Below, in pieces: positions 1-6,842 of a stretch of DNA of 64,000 bases. Position 1 is the stretch's first letter, and each line of letters starts with the position of its first letter. This stretch comes from Altericroceibacterium xinjiangense. GTDB lineage: Bacteria > Pseudomonadota > Alphaproteobacteria > Sphingomonadales > Sphingomonadaceae. A program made the position numbers and the translations under genes. The notes under the pieces were generated by a model that did not search any database, was not told the DNA's origin, and worked only from the letters and a program-made list of their open reading frames with translations. The DNA is taken from positions 1 to 64,000 of the forward strand of contig NZ_RSEK01000003.1 of assembly GCF_003958635.1 (NCBI RefSeq), read 5' to 3'.

Positions 1-81
1 CGCCATCGCCGCTCCTCCGCGGGCGGCTATCGGCCCCGATAACTAACCGGACAAGGCGACCTCTAGGCCACGCTTACCATA

Positions 82-765
82 CTACCCGGCCATCCTCGCC
101 AGCAAGTTGCGCACGCTGGATGCATGCCACTTGCCCTTGCCGGTCGGGGTGCGGATCTGCTCATCGTTGAGAGCAGAGGCAAGGGCGCCGAGAGACTGGT
201 GTCCCTCCGCCCGTAGCCTTTCTACCGTCGGCCGAAGACCATCGGCGAATTCGTTGGCCTGAGATGCCTTTGCCTCTGCCGCCATCGCATTGGCTCCCTG
301 ATAGCGCCGGAGCGCGGCCGCCCCGTTCGGATTGCCCAACTTCTGCCCTCGCGCTTTGGCAGCGGCCAGAGCCTCCTTGGTGCGCTTTGAGATCGCCTTG
401 CGCTCTGCCTGGGCAACAGCCGCAAGAATGTGCACGGTCAGCTCATTGGCATCCGGCATGTCGGCGGCAATGAACTTCACTCTGCTATCCTGCATGGTTG
501 CTAGGAAAGCCACGTTGCGGCTGAGGCGATCCAGCTTGGCAACCACCAGCGTTGCGCCGGTCAGCTTGCACCGCTCGATTGCCTTCGCCAGTTCGGGCCG
601 ATCGTCCCGCTTGCCGCTCTCGATTTCCTCGAAGGGCGGGGCGATCAGGTCCAGTCCTCGTTGCCGGCAGCATTCCTCGACGGCCCTCCGTTGCGCGTCC
701 AAGCCAAGGCCGCTCTGCCCCTGTCGCTTGGTCGAAACCCGGTAGTAAGCAACCGCTCTATCCAT
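82..765 (-). CDS. Small serine recombinase (resolvase/invertase family)
   Basis: Site-specific DNA recombinase of the resolvase family, about 227 aa. The N-terminus YYRVSTKRQ carries the catalytic Ser (about residue 11), followed by the family's LDAQ helix and the VVAKLDRLSRN motif (around residues 70-80). The C-terminal part holds the arm helix and a small recombinase-type DNA-binding segment ending in TGKGKWHASSVRNLLAR. An in-frame upstream extension is possible, but its translation is low-complexity and unlike the family, so the ATG at 765 was chosen. It lies at the left side of the integrated island, transcribed with the replication genes. It could act in element resolution or be a remnant of a neighbouring element; its target is unknown. 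Confidence 0.85.
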   Translation of the reverse strand: MDRAVAYYRVSTKRQGQSGLGLDAQRRAVEECCRQRGLDLIAPPFEEIESGKRDDRPELAKAIERCKLTGATLVVAKLDRLSRNVAFLATMQDSRVKFIAADMPDANELTVHILAAVAQAERKAISKRTKEALAAAKARGQKLGNPNGAAALRRYQGANAMAAEAKASQANEFADGLRPTVERLRAEGHQSLGALASALNDEQIRTPTGKGKWHASSVRNLLARMAG

Positions 766-1561
766 GCTGCTGGCTCCGTATAACTTCCAGAAACGAACGT
801 TAGCGGATATTGTATGGCAGATTACAAGCGAGTGAGCGAGCGGTTTCTCACCCCACTGGAGGCTAACAGGCGGGCCTTCGCCGGGCCGCCTGCGGTCGGA
901 GGCTGGGCAAGCCTCACGCGCGTGCGTACGCGATAGCTGTTGCGTGGGGGCGGGGCAGGCGCAACAGGCCTTCACCAGCAGCTGACAGGCGAATGAGTGC
1001 GCAGCCCCATGGCTATGCTGGATGGGCGCGACCGGTGCACAATGGGGTGAGGGACTGATGTCCGCGATGCCTGATGTCTCGATTGCTCGACCCCCAGGCT
1101 TAGACGTCCGAAACGCCTCGCGGCTCAGTTGCTATCGATAGCAGAGGCGGGGATGCAGCCGCAACGACGTTTTGGCTGGGCCGAATGTGGCGCAGATCCT
1201 TACTGTTCCCGGTCGGTGCAGTCGGTGAAGTCAGTGATCCAGCATTATCTTCCTACGCGCTCTCTCACGCGCACGTACGCTTTATGATTTTCAATGGGTT
1301 AGCTGTTTTGGTGTGGGAAGGCTTAAATGGCAGATCACTGACTTCACCGATTTCACGTATTTTGGCGGGGCACGCCGGGCCTACGTGCGCGGACGTAGTC
1401 GACACGGAGCGCAGAATTTGAAAGGACCCGCCCAGGGCAAAGGGGGTCTTTATGCGCTTTTGCACAGCAGTTATCCAATAGGCGAGTTTTACTCGGCGGG
1501 TGAGAAGCGTGTGAGAACGCTCGAAAAGCTGCGTGAGCTTCGGTCCTTTAGTCGCGAGCCT
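766..1561. other. Non-coding stretch between recombinase and primase-helicase
   Basis: About 800 bp with no convincing gene. Short open frames here have no recognisable domain. The only structured part is the iteron array at 1212-1360, described separately. Around 1420-1450 there is an imperfect G/C hairpin ending in a short T run, which may terminate transcription but is not convincing. The 1360-1560 segment shows nothing I can interpret. Confidence 0.5.
1212..1360. repeat. Opposed 9-bp iteron arrays: candidate replication origin of the island
   Basis: On the + strand three abutting 9-mers occupy 1212-1238: GTCGGTGCA, GTCGGTGAA, GTCAGTGAT. On the - strand three abutting 9-mers occupy 1360-1334: ATACGTGAA, ATCGGTGAA, GTCAGTGAT. 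Both arrays end toward the centre with the same unit, giving a perfect 18-bp inverted repeat (1222-1239 with 1333-1350). The right half of the roughly 95-bp spacer (about 1281-1330) is AT-rich for this genome (31 of 50 bases A/T by hand count). It lies directly 3' of the primase-helicase gene. Known SaPI/PICI origins have opposed iteron sets around an AT-rich region next to the rep gene, so an origin is inferred by analogy. Confidence 0.6.
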
Positions 1562-2986
1562 TCACCGTCCGACCAGCATTTCGGCAGCGACGATCGCGTC
1601 ACGAGGCGAAAGGGTCTTTTTCGCATAGATGGCACAACGCCTGCCGTTGACCTTAAACAGACCGTCCTTCGCATCGCGGTTTCGAACCACGCTGTATCCG
1701 CACTCCTCAAGCCGGTGGGGGATCTTTCGGCTATTCTTCCGGTCGGAGAGGAACGCCCGGTACTCCTCGCATGCCGCCGCGGCTATGGAGACGATCGTTA
1801 CCGCATTTGGATTTCCGAGCGTGTCGAGCGCGTCGGCGAGTTCGGCGTTCTCCGGCGCTTGGTTGGATGAGACGATGTCCCAGAAGGCCGGCGTCTTCGG
1901 GGGTGGAGCCTTGGCGTCGAAGCTATCAAGCGACTGTGTGGCGAGGTACGCGGCGACGTGCTCGATCCCGCCGTCGCGGTACCAGCAATACAGTCCGGTC
2001 CAGTAATCGGCCGGGAACGTATCGCGGCTGCATTCCGACCAAGCGACATAATGCCGCCGATCGTCGGCCGGCAGATAGATGCCGTCTGTCTTGTGGTTGG
2101 TCGTGATGATCACCCCGCAAACGTTGAAAACGGCATACTCGCGCACGTGCTTCTCATCGACGCGCAGCACGTCCGGCGGGGCGGCCGTGTAGGTCTTCAT
2201 ATGATCGTAAAATGCAAACCTATCCACGTCGCCAAGGTCGCGCGCCTCGCTCACGCGAAGGATCACCGATTTCACGAAGCCATTGAACCGCCCGAGCATG
2301 TGTTGCGGTGAGACTTCGGCGAAGTTCCACGGTCCGATCGCTGCCTTTACCGGCTCGAGGATCGTGTCCTTCCCGATCCCTTGCGCGCCGCCCATGACAA
2401 TCGCATGGTTGATCTTCTCGTGAGGCCGCTGGACGCGGTGCGCCAGCCAGTTGATCAAGTGCTCGGCATCGTCCGGATAGATCCGCCGAACGTGTTCCAA
2501 CCAAGGTCCTGCCTTGCTCGCGTCGCCGTCGATCTTCGCTGGTGGCCGGTAGAGATTGAAGACATTGCAGTCGGGGCGGCGGATCCATCCTCCGTCCGAG
2601 ATAAGCCGGTCGTGCACGATCTGCGGTTCGCCGGGCGCCCAGGTCATCTGCTCGACGGGACTGTTCTGATCGAGCCAGCTGCTCGCGTTCTGCTGTTTCG
2701 GTTTGTCTTTGTCGTCGAGGATAGGGTCTCCGAACCGATCCTTGAACACGACTGGCGGGATACGGGAGTTCACACTCGCCGCCGGCCAGAACTCACCTGT
2801 GGGCGCGAAGATGTAGGAATGCGACGGCATGTAGGCGTGGAAGTCAGAGAGGCGCACGCCGCTCGCGTCGATTTCCGGGCATGCCTCCAGCGACGGCGTC
2901 GGATCCAATTCCCCAGCAGCCCAATCCGGCATTTCCTGCCAGCCTGGATCTTCCGAGCGCCAGTCTTTGGCCGTGGACTCGCTCAC
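1562..2986 (-). CDS. Primase-helicase-like replication protein (DUF5906/virulence-associated-E-like P-loop ATPase)
   Basis: Replication initiator/helicase of phage and integrative-element type, 474 aa. A P-loop GGAQGIGKDT is at about residues 199-208, and IVMGG just before it and the following helicase core (SEARDLGDVDRFAFYDHMK, VIITTNHKTDGIYL, then DDRRHYVAW) match the DUF5906/D5-like helicases of phages and satellites. The last about 90 residues look like a small DNA-binding wing domain (PHRLEECGYSVV, then GRRCAIYAKK) that could contact the iterons at 1212-1360. The start overlaps the end of the primase gene by 4 bp (ATGA), indicating translational coupling. Known relatives unwind an origin after binding it; that role here is inferred. 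Confidence 0.8.
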   Translation of the reverse strand: MSESTAKDWRSEDPGWQEMPDWAAGELDPTPSLEACPEIDASGVRLSDFHAYMPSHSYIFAPTGEFWPAASVNSRIPPVVFKDRFGDPILDDKDKPKQQNASSWLDQNSPVEQMTWAPGEPQIVHDRLISDGGWIRRPDCNVFNLYRPPAKIDGDASKAGPWLEHVRRIYPDDAEHLINWLAHRVQRPHEKINHAIVMGGAQGIGKDTILEPVKAAIGPWNFAEVSPQHMLGRFNGFVKSVILRVSEARDLGDVDRFAFYDHMKTYTAAPPDVLRVDEKHVREYAVFNVCGVIITTNHKTDGIYLPADDRRHYVAWSECSRDTFPADYWTGLYCWYRDGGIEHVAAYLATQSLDSFDAKAPPPKTPAFWDIVSSNQAPENAELADALDTLGNPNAVTIVSIAAAACEEYRAFLSDRKNSRKIPHRLEECGYSVVRNRDAKDGLFKVNGRRCAIYAKKTLSPRDAIVAAEMLVGR

Positions 2987-3891
2987 CGCAGGCCCTCCAT
3001 CAGCTCGGCATTGAAGTCCTTCGCACCGACCGGGAAGAAGGCCCGAGCCATTAGGCCGCGCCCAGCGAACGAGGCTCGCGCTTTCTCGGCTGCCTCTCGT
3101 CCCGCCTGATCGGCATCGCCGCCGATTGCGACGGAGTGCACGATTGGCGGGAACTGCACCGCCGGCAGCATGGACGCTCCAGCAGCCACCCAGGCTGCCC
3201 GCCCGAGTTCCTGCTGAAGCGTCAGTCCATCCTCCAAACCTTCACACACGACCATTTCCTCGGCCGCAGGCGCCAGGCGGATGGCCCCGCCTGCCACTTT
3301 TCCGAGCGAGAGCTTCGCCTTCGGCACGGCCGCTTTCCCGGTGCCAGCCTCGTTCAAGTAGGTTCGCTGGATCCCGCAAAGGCGGTTGTCCGGCCCGGCG
3401 ATCGCGGCGACTAGACAGGGGTAATCCCGCCCCTTCTTTCCGTAGCGCAGGCGCAAGAACCGGATGGTCGGCGGGATCGGAAGCGTCAGACCACGCGAGC
3501 GAAGATAACTCTCAGCTGGCGTCCCCGCAGCTGGGATAGCTTCACGCCATATCGCCCGAGCCTCGTCGCGCCGGTCTAGTTTTTCTACCGATGCGGTTGG
3601 CTCAATCTCGATCGAAGGCAAATCGCCGCCGGTGAGCATGGCCGCAGCTTCGCGCAACCCGACATTGTGAGCGCGCTGCACGAAGTCGAGAACGTCGCCC
3701 GATGCCCCGCAACCGAAGCAATGGAAGCGGCGCCCACCGTCGAAAATGGTGAAGCTGGGGGACTGGTCCGAGTGGAACGGGCAGCAAGCCTTGAACTCGT
3801 GCCCGGCCTTCTGCAGCTTTGTCACCGGGCCAACCACTTGAGGCAACAGATAGTCCCGACGGATCACTTCCATGTTCAGGAGATCAGCCAT
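2983..3891 (-). CDS. CHC2 zinc-finger / Toprim DNA primase
   Basis: DnaG-like primase of 302 aa. The CHC2 zinc finger is visible: Cys37 and His40 in CCPFH, Cys58 and Cys61 in HCFGC. The Toprim part follows, with the acidic VVCEGLEDGLT segment and the GGDADQAG metal-binding DxD near the C-terminus. There is no DnaB-binding domain, so it is shorter than chromosomal DnaG (about 600 aa), as in phage and satellite primases. It is directly upstream of the helicase (4-bp overlap) and overlaps the preceding unknown gene by 8 bp, so the three form one replication operon on the minus strand. Confidence 0.85.
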   Translation of the reverse strand: MADLLNMEVIRRDYLLPQVVGPVTKLQKAGHEFKACCPFHSDQSPSFTIFDGGRRFHCFGCGASGDVLDFVQRAHNVGLREAAAMLTGGDLPSIEIEPTASVEKLDRRDEARAIWREAIPAAGTPAESYLRSRGLTLPIPPTIRFLRLRYGKKGRDYPCLVAAIAGPDNRLCGIQRTYLNEAGTGKAAVPKAKLSLGKVAGGAIRLAPAAEEMVVCEGLEDGLTLQQELGRAAWVAAGASMLPAVQFPPIVHSVAIGGDADQAGREAAEKARASFAGRGLMARAFFPVGAKDFNAELMEGLR

Positions 3892-4318
3892 TGTGGGGCT
3901 CCTGCATGTGCAGCGGCGGGTAGATAGGCCTTGCGGAAGTTTTGAGCAGGTCCCGTATGTTCCTCTCGGCCTCGCTCAGCGTCGGGACTGTCCCGAAGCT
4001 GGTGAATCTCCAAGTGGGGATTGACGCGCCTGGCATCCACACGCCCACGTCCCAGCCCTCCTCCGTCTGCACAGCGCGAAACCCGATCGGCATCAGGTCG
4101 ACCGAGATCACGCGACCATCAGAGTGGAAGTGGATCTGAACAGGGGTGGCAGTTTTGTACTGAAGCTGATCCTTCCACGCTGGCCGCGTAGGCTCGACCA
4201 AGTGCAACGCTGGTCTTGTCTGCTCAACGGAGTTCGTGTATTGGTCCACCCGATCGCCGCCAAGCTGATCAGAGCCGCCCCTGCCCGGGCGGCTTTTTCG
4301 TTCAGGAGTTCGGGGCAT
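3884..4318 (-). CDS. Unknown island protein preceding the primase
   Basis: 144-aa protein with no family I recognise. The first 40 residues are basic and low-complexity; the rest (IHFHSDGRVISVDLMPIG, then EEGWDVGVWMPGA) looks like a small beta-rich domain. The start is supported by a strong GGAGGTGA six bases before the ATG at 4318. The stop overlaps the primase start by 8 bp and the start overlaps the upstream HTH gene by 17 bp, so it belongs to the replication operon. An intrinsic terminator-like hairpin on the opposite strand lies inside its 5' end (4273-4299). It may be a regulator or accessory factor of the primase; this is only suggested by position. Confidence 0.6.
   Translation of the reverse strand: MPRTPERKSRPGRGGSDQLGGDRVDQYTNSVEQTRPALHLVEPTRPAWKDQLQYKTATPVQIHFHSDGRVISVDLMPIGFRAVQTEEGWDVGVWMPGASIPTWRFTSFGTVPTLSEAERNIRDLLKTSARPIYPPLHMQEPHNG
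4239..4299 (+). terminator. Plus-strand intrinsic terminator antisense to the replication operon
   Basis: AGCCGCCC (4273-4280) and GGGCGGCT (4287-4294) form a perfect 8-bp stem with a 6-base loop, followed directly by a T run on the + strand. No + strand gene is present upstream. A weak promoter-like pair, TTGTCT at 4216 and TATTGG at 4239 with 17-bp spacing, precedes it, so the hairpin could end a short antisense RNA. Only the hairpin is firm. Confidence 0.5.
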
Positions 4319-4514
4319 GGGCGCTCACCTCCCGAGTTGACGTGAACCGAGGACGGCTCAACACCCATGCGTCCAGATCATCTCTCTGGTACCGGACGAA
4401 CTTGCCCAGCTTCCGAAAAGGCGGGCCATCGCCGCGCCATCGATACTGCGCTAGCGTAGCCGCCTTGAAGCCGAGATAGTTGGCGGCTTCTTCCGCCGTC
4501 ATCATCTTGCTCAT
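4302..4514 (-). CDS. AlpA/excisionase-type helix-turn-helix protein
   Basis: 70-aa DNA-binding protein. MTAEEAANYLGFKAATLAQYRWRG is followed by GPPFRKLGKFVRYQRDDLDAWV, the typical layout of the MerR-like winged HTH domain in AlpA regulators and excisionases (helix-turn-helix, wing with R-Y, then a W at the end of the domain). The last about 17 residues (RPRFTSTREVSAHAPNS) are a tail. Next to an integrase and a primase, such proteins usually control excision or early gene expression. It reads into the unknown gene and primase. Confidence 0.8.
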   Translation of the reverse strand: MSKMMTAEEAANYLGFKAATLAQYRWRGDGPPFRKLGKFVRYQRDDLDAWVLSRPRFTSTREVSAHAPNS

Positions 4515-4633
4515 TGCCGTTTCCTTCGCTCTGCGATGCAGTGATTTCGCATCGCCTCGCGTCTGCTTCTACGGACGCCCAGAGAGCGTCGTTACCGCCG
4601 TCAGACGATGCCCGATTAGTTGTGAAGGGCGCG

Positions 4634-4807
4634 TCACTGGCGAGACCGGAAGGCTTCCTCGAGCTCTGACTTTCGGAAGTAGAGCTTCCTGCCCTTACGG
4701 ATGCAGGGCAGCAGTCCGTTCTCGACCATGTGATAGATCGCACGGGGTTTTTCGCCGATGTAGTCAGCGGCTGCTTTCGCGCCGCCGAGAAGATCATTCG
4801 CTAGCAT
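4634..4807 (-). CDS. Second small excisionase/HTH-like protein (57 aa)
   Basis: A 57-aa reading frame, too short for usual length cut-offs. The N-terminus MLANDLLGGAKAAADYIGEK, then PRAIYHMVENGLLPCIRKGR and KLYFRKSELEEAF, fits the helix-turn-helix excisionase fold (ALG-A-xYIG, then P-R-I-Y and K-G-K-L-Y-F). The ATG at 4807 has GGAGA five bases upstream. It is the first gene leftward from the intergenic switch region, opposite the probable repressor gene, and probably encodes the excisionase or an early activator. Confidence 0.75.
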   Translation of the reverse strand: MLANDLLGGAKAAADYIGEKPRAIYHMVENGLLPCIRKGRKLYFRKSELEEAFRSRQ

Positions 4808-4913
4808 TGCATTCTCCGAAAGGTAAAAGGTGCCATTACCCTAACGTACGAATTGCTTCCGTCAATTCCAAATGGTAGCGATGCCCTTTCATGGCGTGCG
4901 GGATGGGCGTTTG
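4808..4913. promoter_or_regulatory. Divergent control region of the island
   Basis: A 106-bp interval separates the minus-strand HTH/replication genes from the plus-strand repressor-integrase pair. It contains two inverted repeats: GGTAA-N9-TTACC at 4822-4840 and GAATTG-N7-CAATTC at 4850-4868. This arrangement resembles a lysogeny-type switch, with the palindromes as possible operators. The binding protein is not known. Confidence 0.45.
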
Positions 4914-5519
4914 ATGGATCTCAGTTTTGCCCAAGTGGAGAACGCACTTGCTCTCACGCACGGCATTGTGGACGAGAAACGGTCGGCCTTCGCCAGTCGC
5001 TTGAAGCACTTGCAGAAGCTCGGATTTCCGCCCGGAACCAACACTGGGCGAGGGCGCGCCGCGAACTACCGAGCTGAACACCTCTTCCTTTTGGGAGTTG
5101 TGCTCGAGCTCAATCAGCTGGGTGTATCGCCTGAAAGGGCGATCGCCGTCGCGCAGGCAGGCCTGCCCAGCATAGCCAGAGGCATCCGAAACATAATCCG
5201 AGCTGGTCCACCGAGTGGTGGGAGATCAAAGACCTTTTTCTTTGCGTTCGACCCGGCGGTCCTTGCTGATCTCATGGGGATGGACACCGATGAGCAACGA
5301 AAGTCGATTTCGGCCCGCTGTATTGGTTTGAAGACGTTCCGAGGGGCAATCGAACGATGGGGTGAATGGGGGCTAAGGCGTCTTGCTCTTGTCAACCTGT
5401 CGCAGCTCATCTGGGATTTGGCAGAGTTTAGCCAAGGTTCGCCGACTGAGCAGAAAGTGTTCTTCGAAGATCTGTTCTTGTGGGCAGAGACAGTAGTTCG
5501 GCCAGATGGCGATACGTAA
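4914..5519 (+). CDS. Putative island regulator with N-terminal MerR-like domain
   Basis: 201 aa from the ATG at 4914 (an ATG at 4872 would add 14 residues). The first 80 residues look like a winged HTH: FAQVENALALTHGI, then RLKHLQKLGFPPGTNTGRGR and an acidic/leucine helix. The remaining part (ARGIRNIIRAG, FAFDPAVLADLMGMD, then FEDLFLWAETVV) has no match I recognise. Position divergent from the excisionase-type genes and 14 bp overlapping the integrase start suggests the element's maintenance repressor. That role is inference. Confidence 0.6.
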   Translation: MDLSFAQVENALALTHGIVDEKRSAFASRLKHLQKLGFPPGTNTGRGRAANYRAEHLFLLGVVLELNQLGVSPERAIAVAQAGLPSIARGIRNIIRAGPPSGGRSKTFFFAFDPAVLADLMGMDTDEQRKSISARCIGLKTFRGAIERWGEWGLRRLALVNLSQLIWDLAEFSQGSPTEQKVFFEDLFLWAETVVRPDGDT

Positions 5520-6645
5520 GCGCACCTGGACCGCCCCGGACGGCACTCCGAAGCAGGCGTGGCTTGTCGATTACCGCGACCAGGCAGGCAAGCGCCGGTT
5601 TAAGCAGTTCGCCCGCAAGAAAGATGCAGACGCGTGGATCACGCAAGCGGCTTGGGAAGTCTCGAAAGGGGTCCATACTGCCGACAGCCAATCTTCCACA
5701 GTCGCCGCCGCCGCGAAGCTATGGATCGAGAAGGCCGAGCAAGAGGGCAGGGAGCGAGGAACGGTCCAGCAGTACCGCCAGCTCTCGAACCTCCATATCG
5801 TCCCCCTGCTGGGCACTGAGCGCCTTTCCCGGCTCAATCGGCCCCGCATCGAGGCTTACCGCGACGAACTGCTGAAAACTCGCTCCAAGGCGATGGCCGG
5901 CAAGGCCGTCCGGGCGCTGTCCAGCATCCTGACCGAAGCACAAAGGCGTGGGCTGGTTGCTCAGAACGTGGCCCGCGACGTGAAGGTCGTTCGCTCGTCA
6001 CGTGAGAAGGGCAAGGTCGAGATACCGGCCAAGGCGGAACTGAAGGCCCTCTTGGACAACGCCGCCGATGATTTCCGGCCCCTAGTTATGACCGCCATCT
6101 TCACCGGCCTGCGCGCCTCTGAGCTGCGCGGGTTGCGCTGGTCGGACGTGGATATGAAAGGCGGCTCGATCACCGTTGTGCAGCGTGCCGACAAGTTCGG
6201 GGAGATTGGCTCGCCCAAGTCGGAGGCAGGGCACCGGACCGTTCCGATCCCGCCCGCGCTGATCACTGAACTGAAGGCGTGGAAGCTGCGCTGCCCCAAG
6301 GGCGAACTCGGCTTGGCGTTCCCGAACACAAAGGGCGGAGTGCAGAACTACGAGCATCTGCTGCGTCGGAAGTTCTTTCCCCTCCAGGTCGAAGCCGGGA
6401 TCTGCAATCAGGTGGGCAAGGATGACAAGGGCGAGCCGATCCTGAAGGCCCGCTATGGCTTCCATGCTCTGCGCCACGTCGCTGCAAGCGCGTGGATCAA
6501 GCAGCGGATCGATTTGAAGCGCCTGCAGGTCTGGATGGGTCATTCCTCGATCCAGATCACGCTCGACACCTACGGCCACCTGCTGGCCGATGCCTCAGGC
6601 GATGCCGCATTGATCGCGGCGGCACAGGCGGAGTTGCTTGGCTAG
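5506..6645 (+). CDS. Tyrosine-type integrase
   Basis: Site-specific recombinase of 379 aa that inserts and removes the island. The N-terminal AP2-like arm-binding domain (about 1-55) and the SAM-like core-binding domain (about 65-165) precede the catalytic domain. Catalytic residues visible: Arg203 in GLRASELRGLRW, Lys238, His320 and Arg323 in HALRH, His346 in MGHSS and Tyr356 in DTYGHL. It starts inside the end of the regulator gene and ends about 55 bp before the tRNA-Arg remnant, the usual place for an integrase next to its attachment site. Confidence 0.95.
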   Translation: MAIRKRTWTAPDGTPKQAWLVDYRDQAGKRRFKQFARKKDADAWITQAAWEVSKGVHTADSQSSTVAAAAKLWIEKAEQEGRERGTVQQYRQLSNLHIVPLLGTERLSRLNRPRIEAYRDELLKTRSKAMAGKAVRALSSILTEAQRRGLVAQNVARDVKVVRSSREKGKVEIPAKAELKALLDNAADDFRPLVMTAIFTGLRASELRGLRWSDVDMKGGSITVVQRADKFGEIGSPKSEAGHRTVPIPPALITELKAWKLRCPKGELGLAFPNTKGGVQNYEHLLRRKFFPLQVEAGICNQVGKDDKGEPILKARYGFHALRHVAASAWIKQRIDLKRLQVWMGHSSIQITLDTYGHLLADASGDAALIAAAQAELLG

Positions 6646-6700
6646 ATGCAACATGGATGCAACATGATATGGGCAAAGCCAGCTTTATCTAGGAGCTGCA

Positions 6701-6750
6701 GAAGATTCCTAATCTGGGGGCCATGGGTTCGAATCCCGTCGGGCGCACCA
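6701..6750 (+). other. 3' half of a tRNA-Arg(CCT) gene: right attachment site
   Basis: The sequence folds as the 3' half of a tRNA: anticodon loop TTCCTAA (anticodon CCT), T-arm ATGGG-TTCGAAT-CCCGT, acceptor strand CGGGCGC, discriminator A, and genomic CCA at 6748-6750. The 5' half (D arm, 5' acceptor) is not upstream, and the 5' side of the anticodon stem pairs only partly, so this is a remnant and not a working tRNA. An intact tRNA-Arg(CCT) should lie at the other end of the island, left of this window. Confidence 0.8.
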
Positions 6751-6842
6751 TTCCCCTTCAGTGTCATGGTTGCTGCCCTGAACTAAGTGCGCGCGCCTGG
6801 TTGCGAACGCGGCTGATCACACCCCGTCTCCGCAACCTCCCC

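Noticed and set aside
1185-1560. Small genes around the iterons
   Set aside because: The open frames have no domain or convincing ribosome site and run straight through the iteron arrays.
6701-6750. A functional tRNA-Arg gene
   Set aside because: Only the 3' half is present; the D arm and 5' acceptor strand are missing and the anticodon stem is incomplete.
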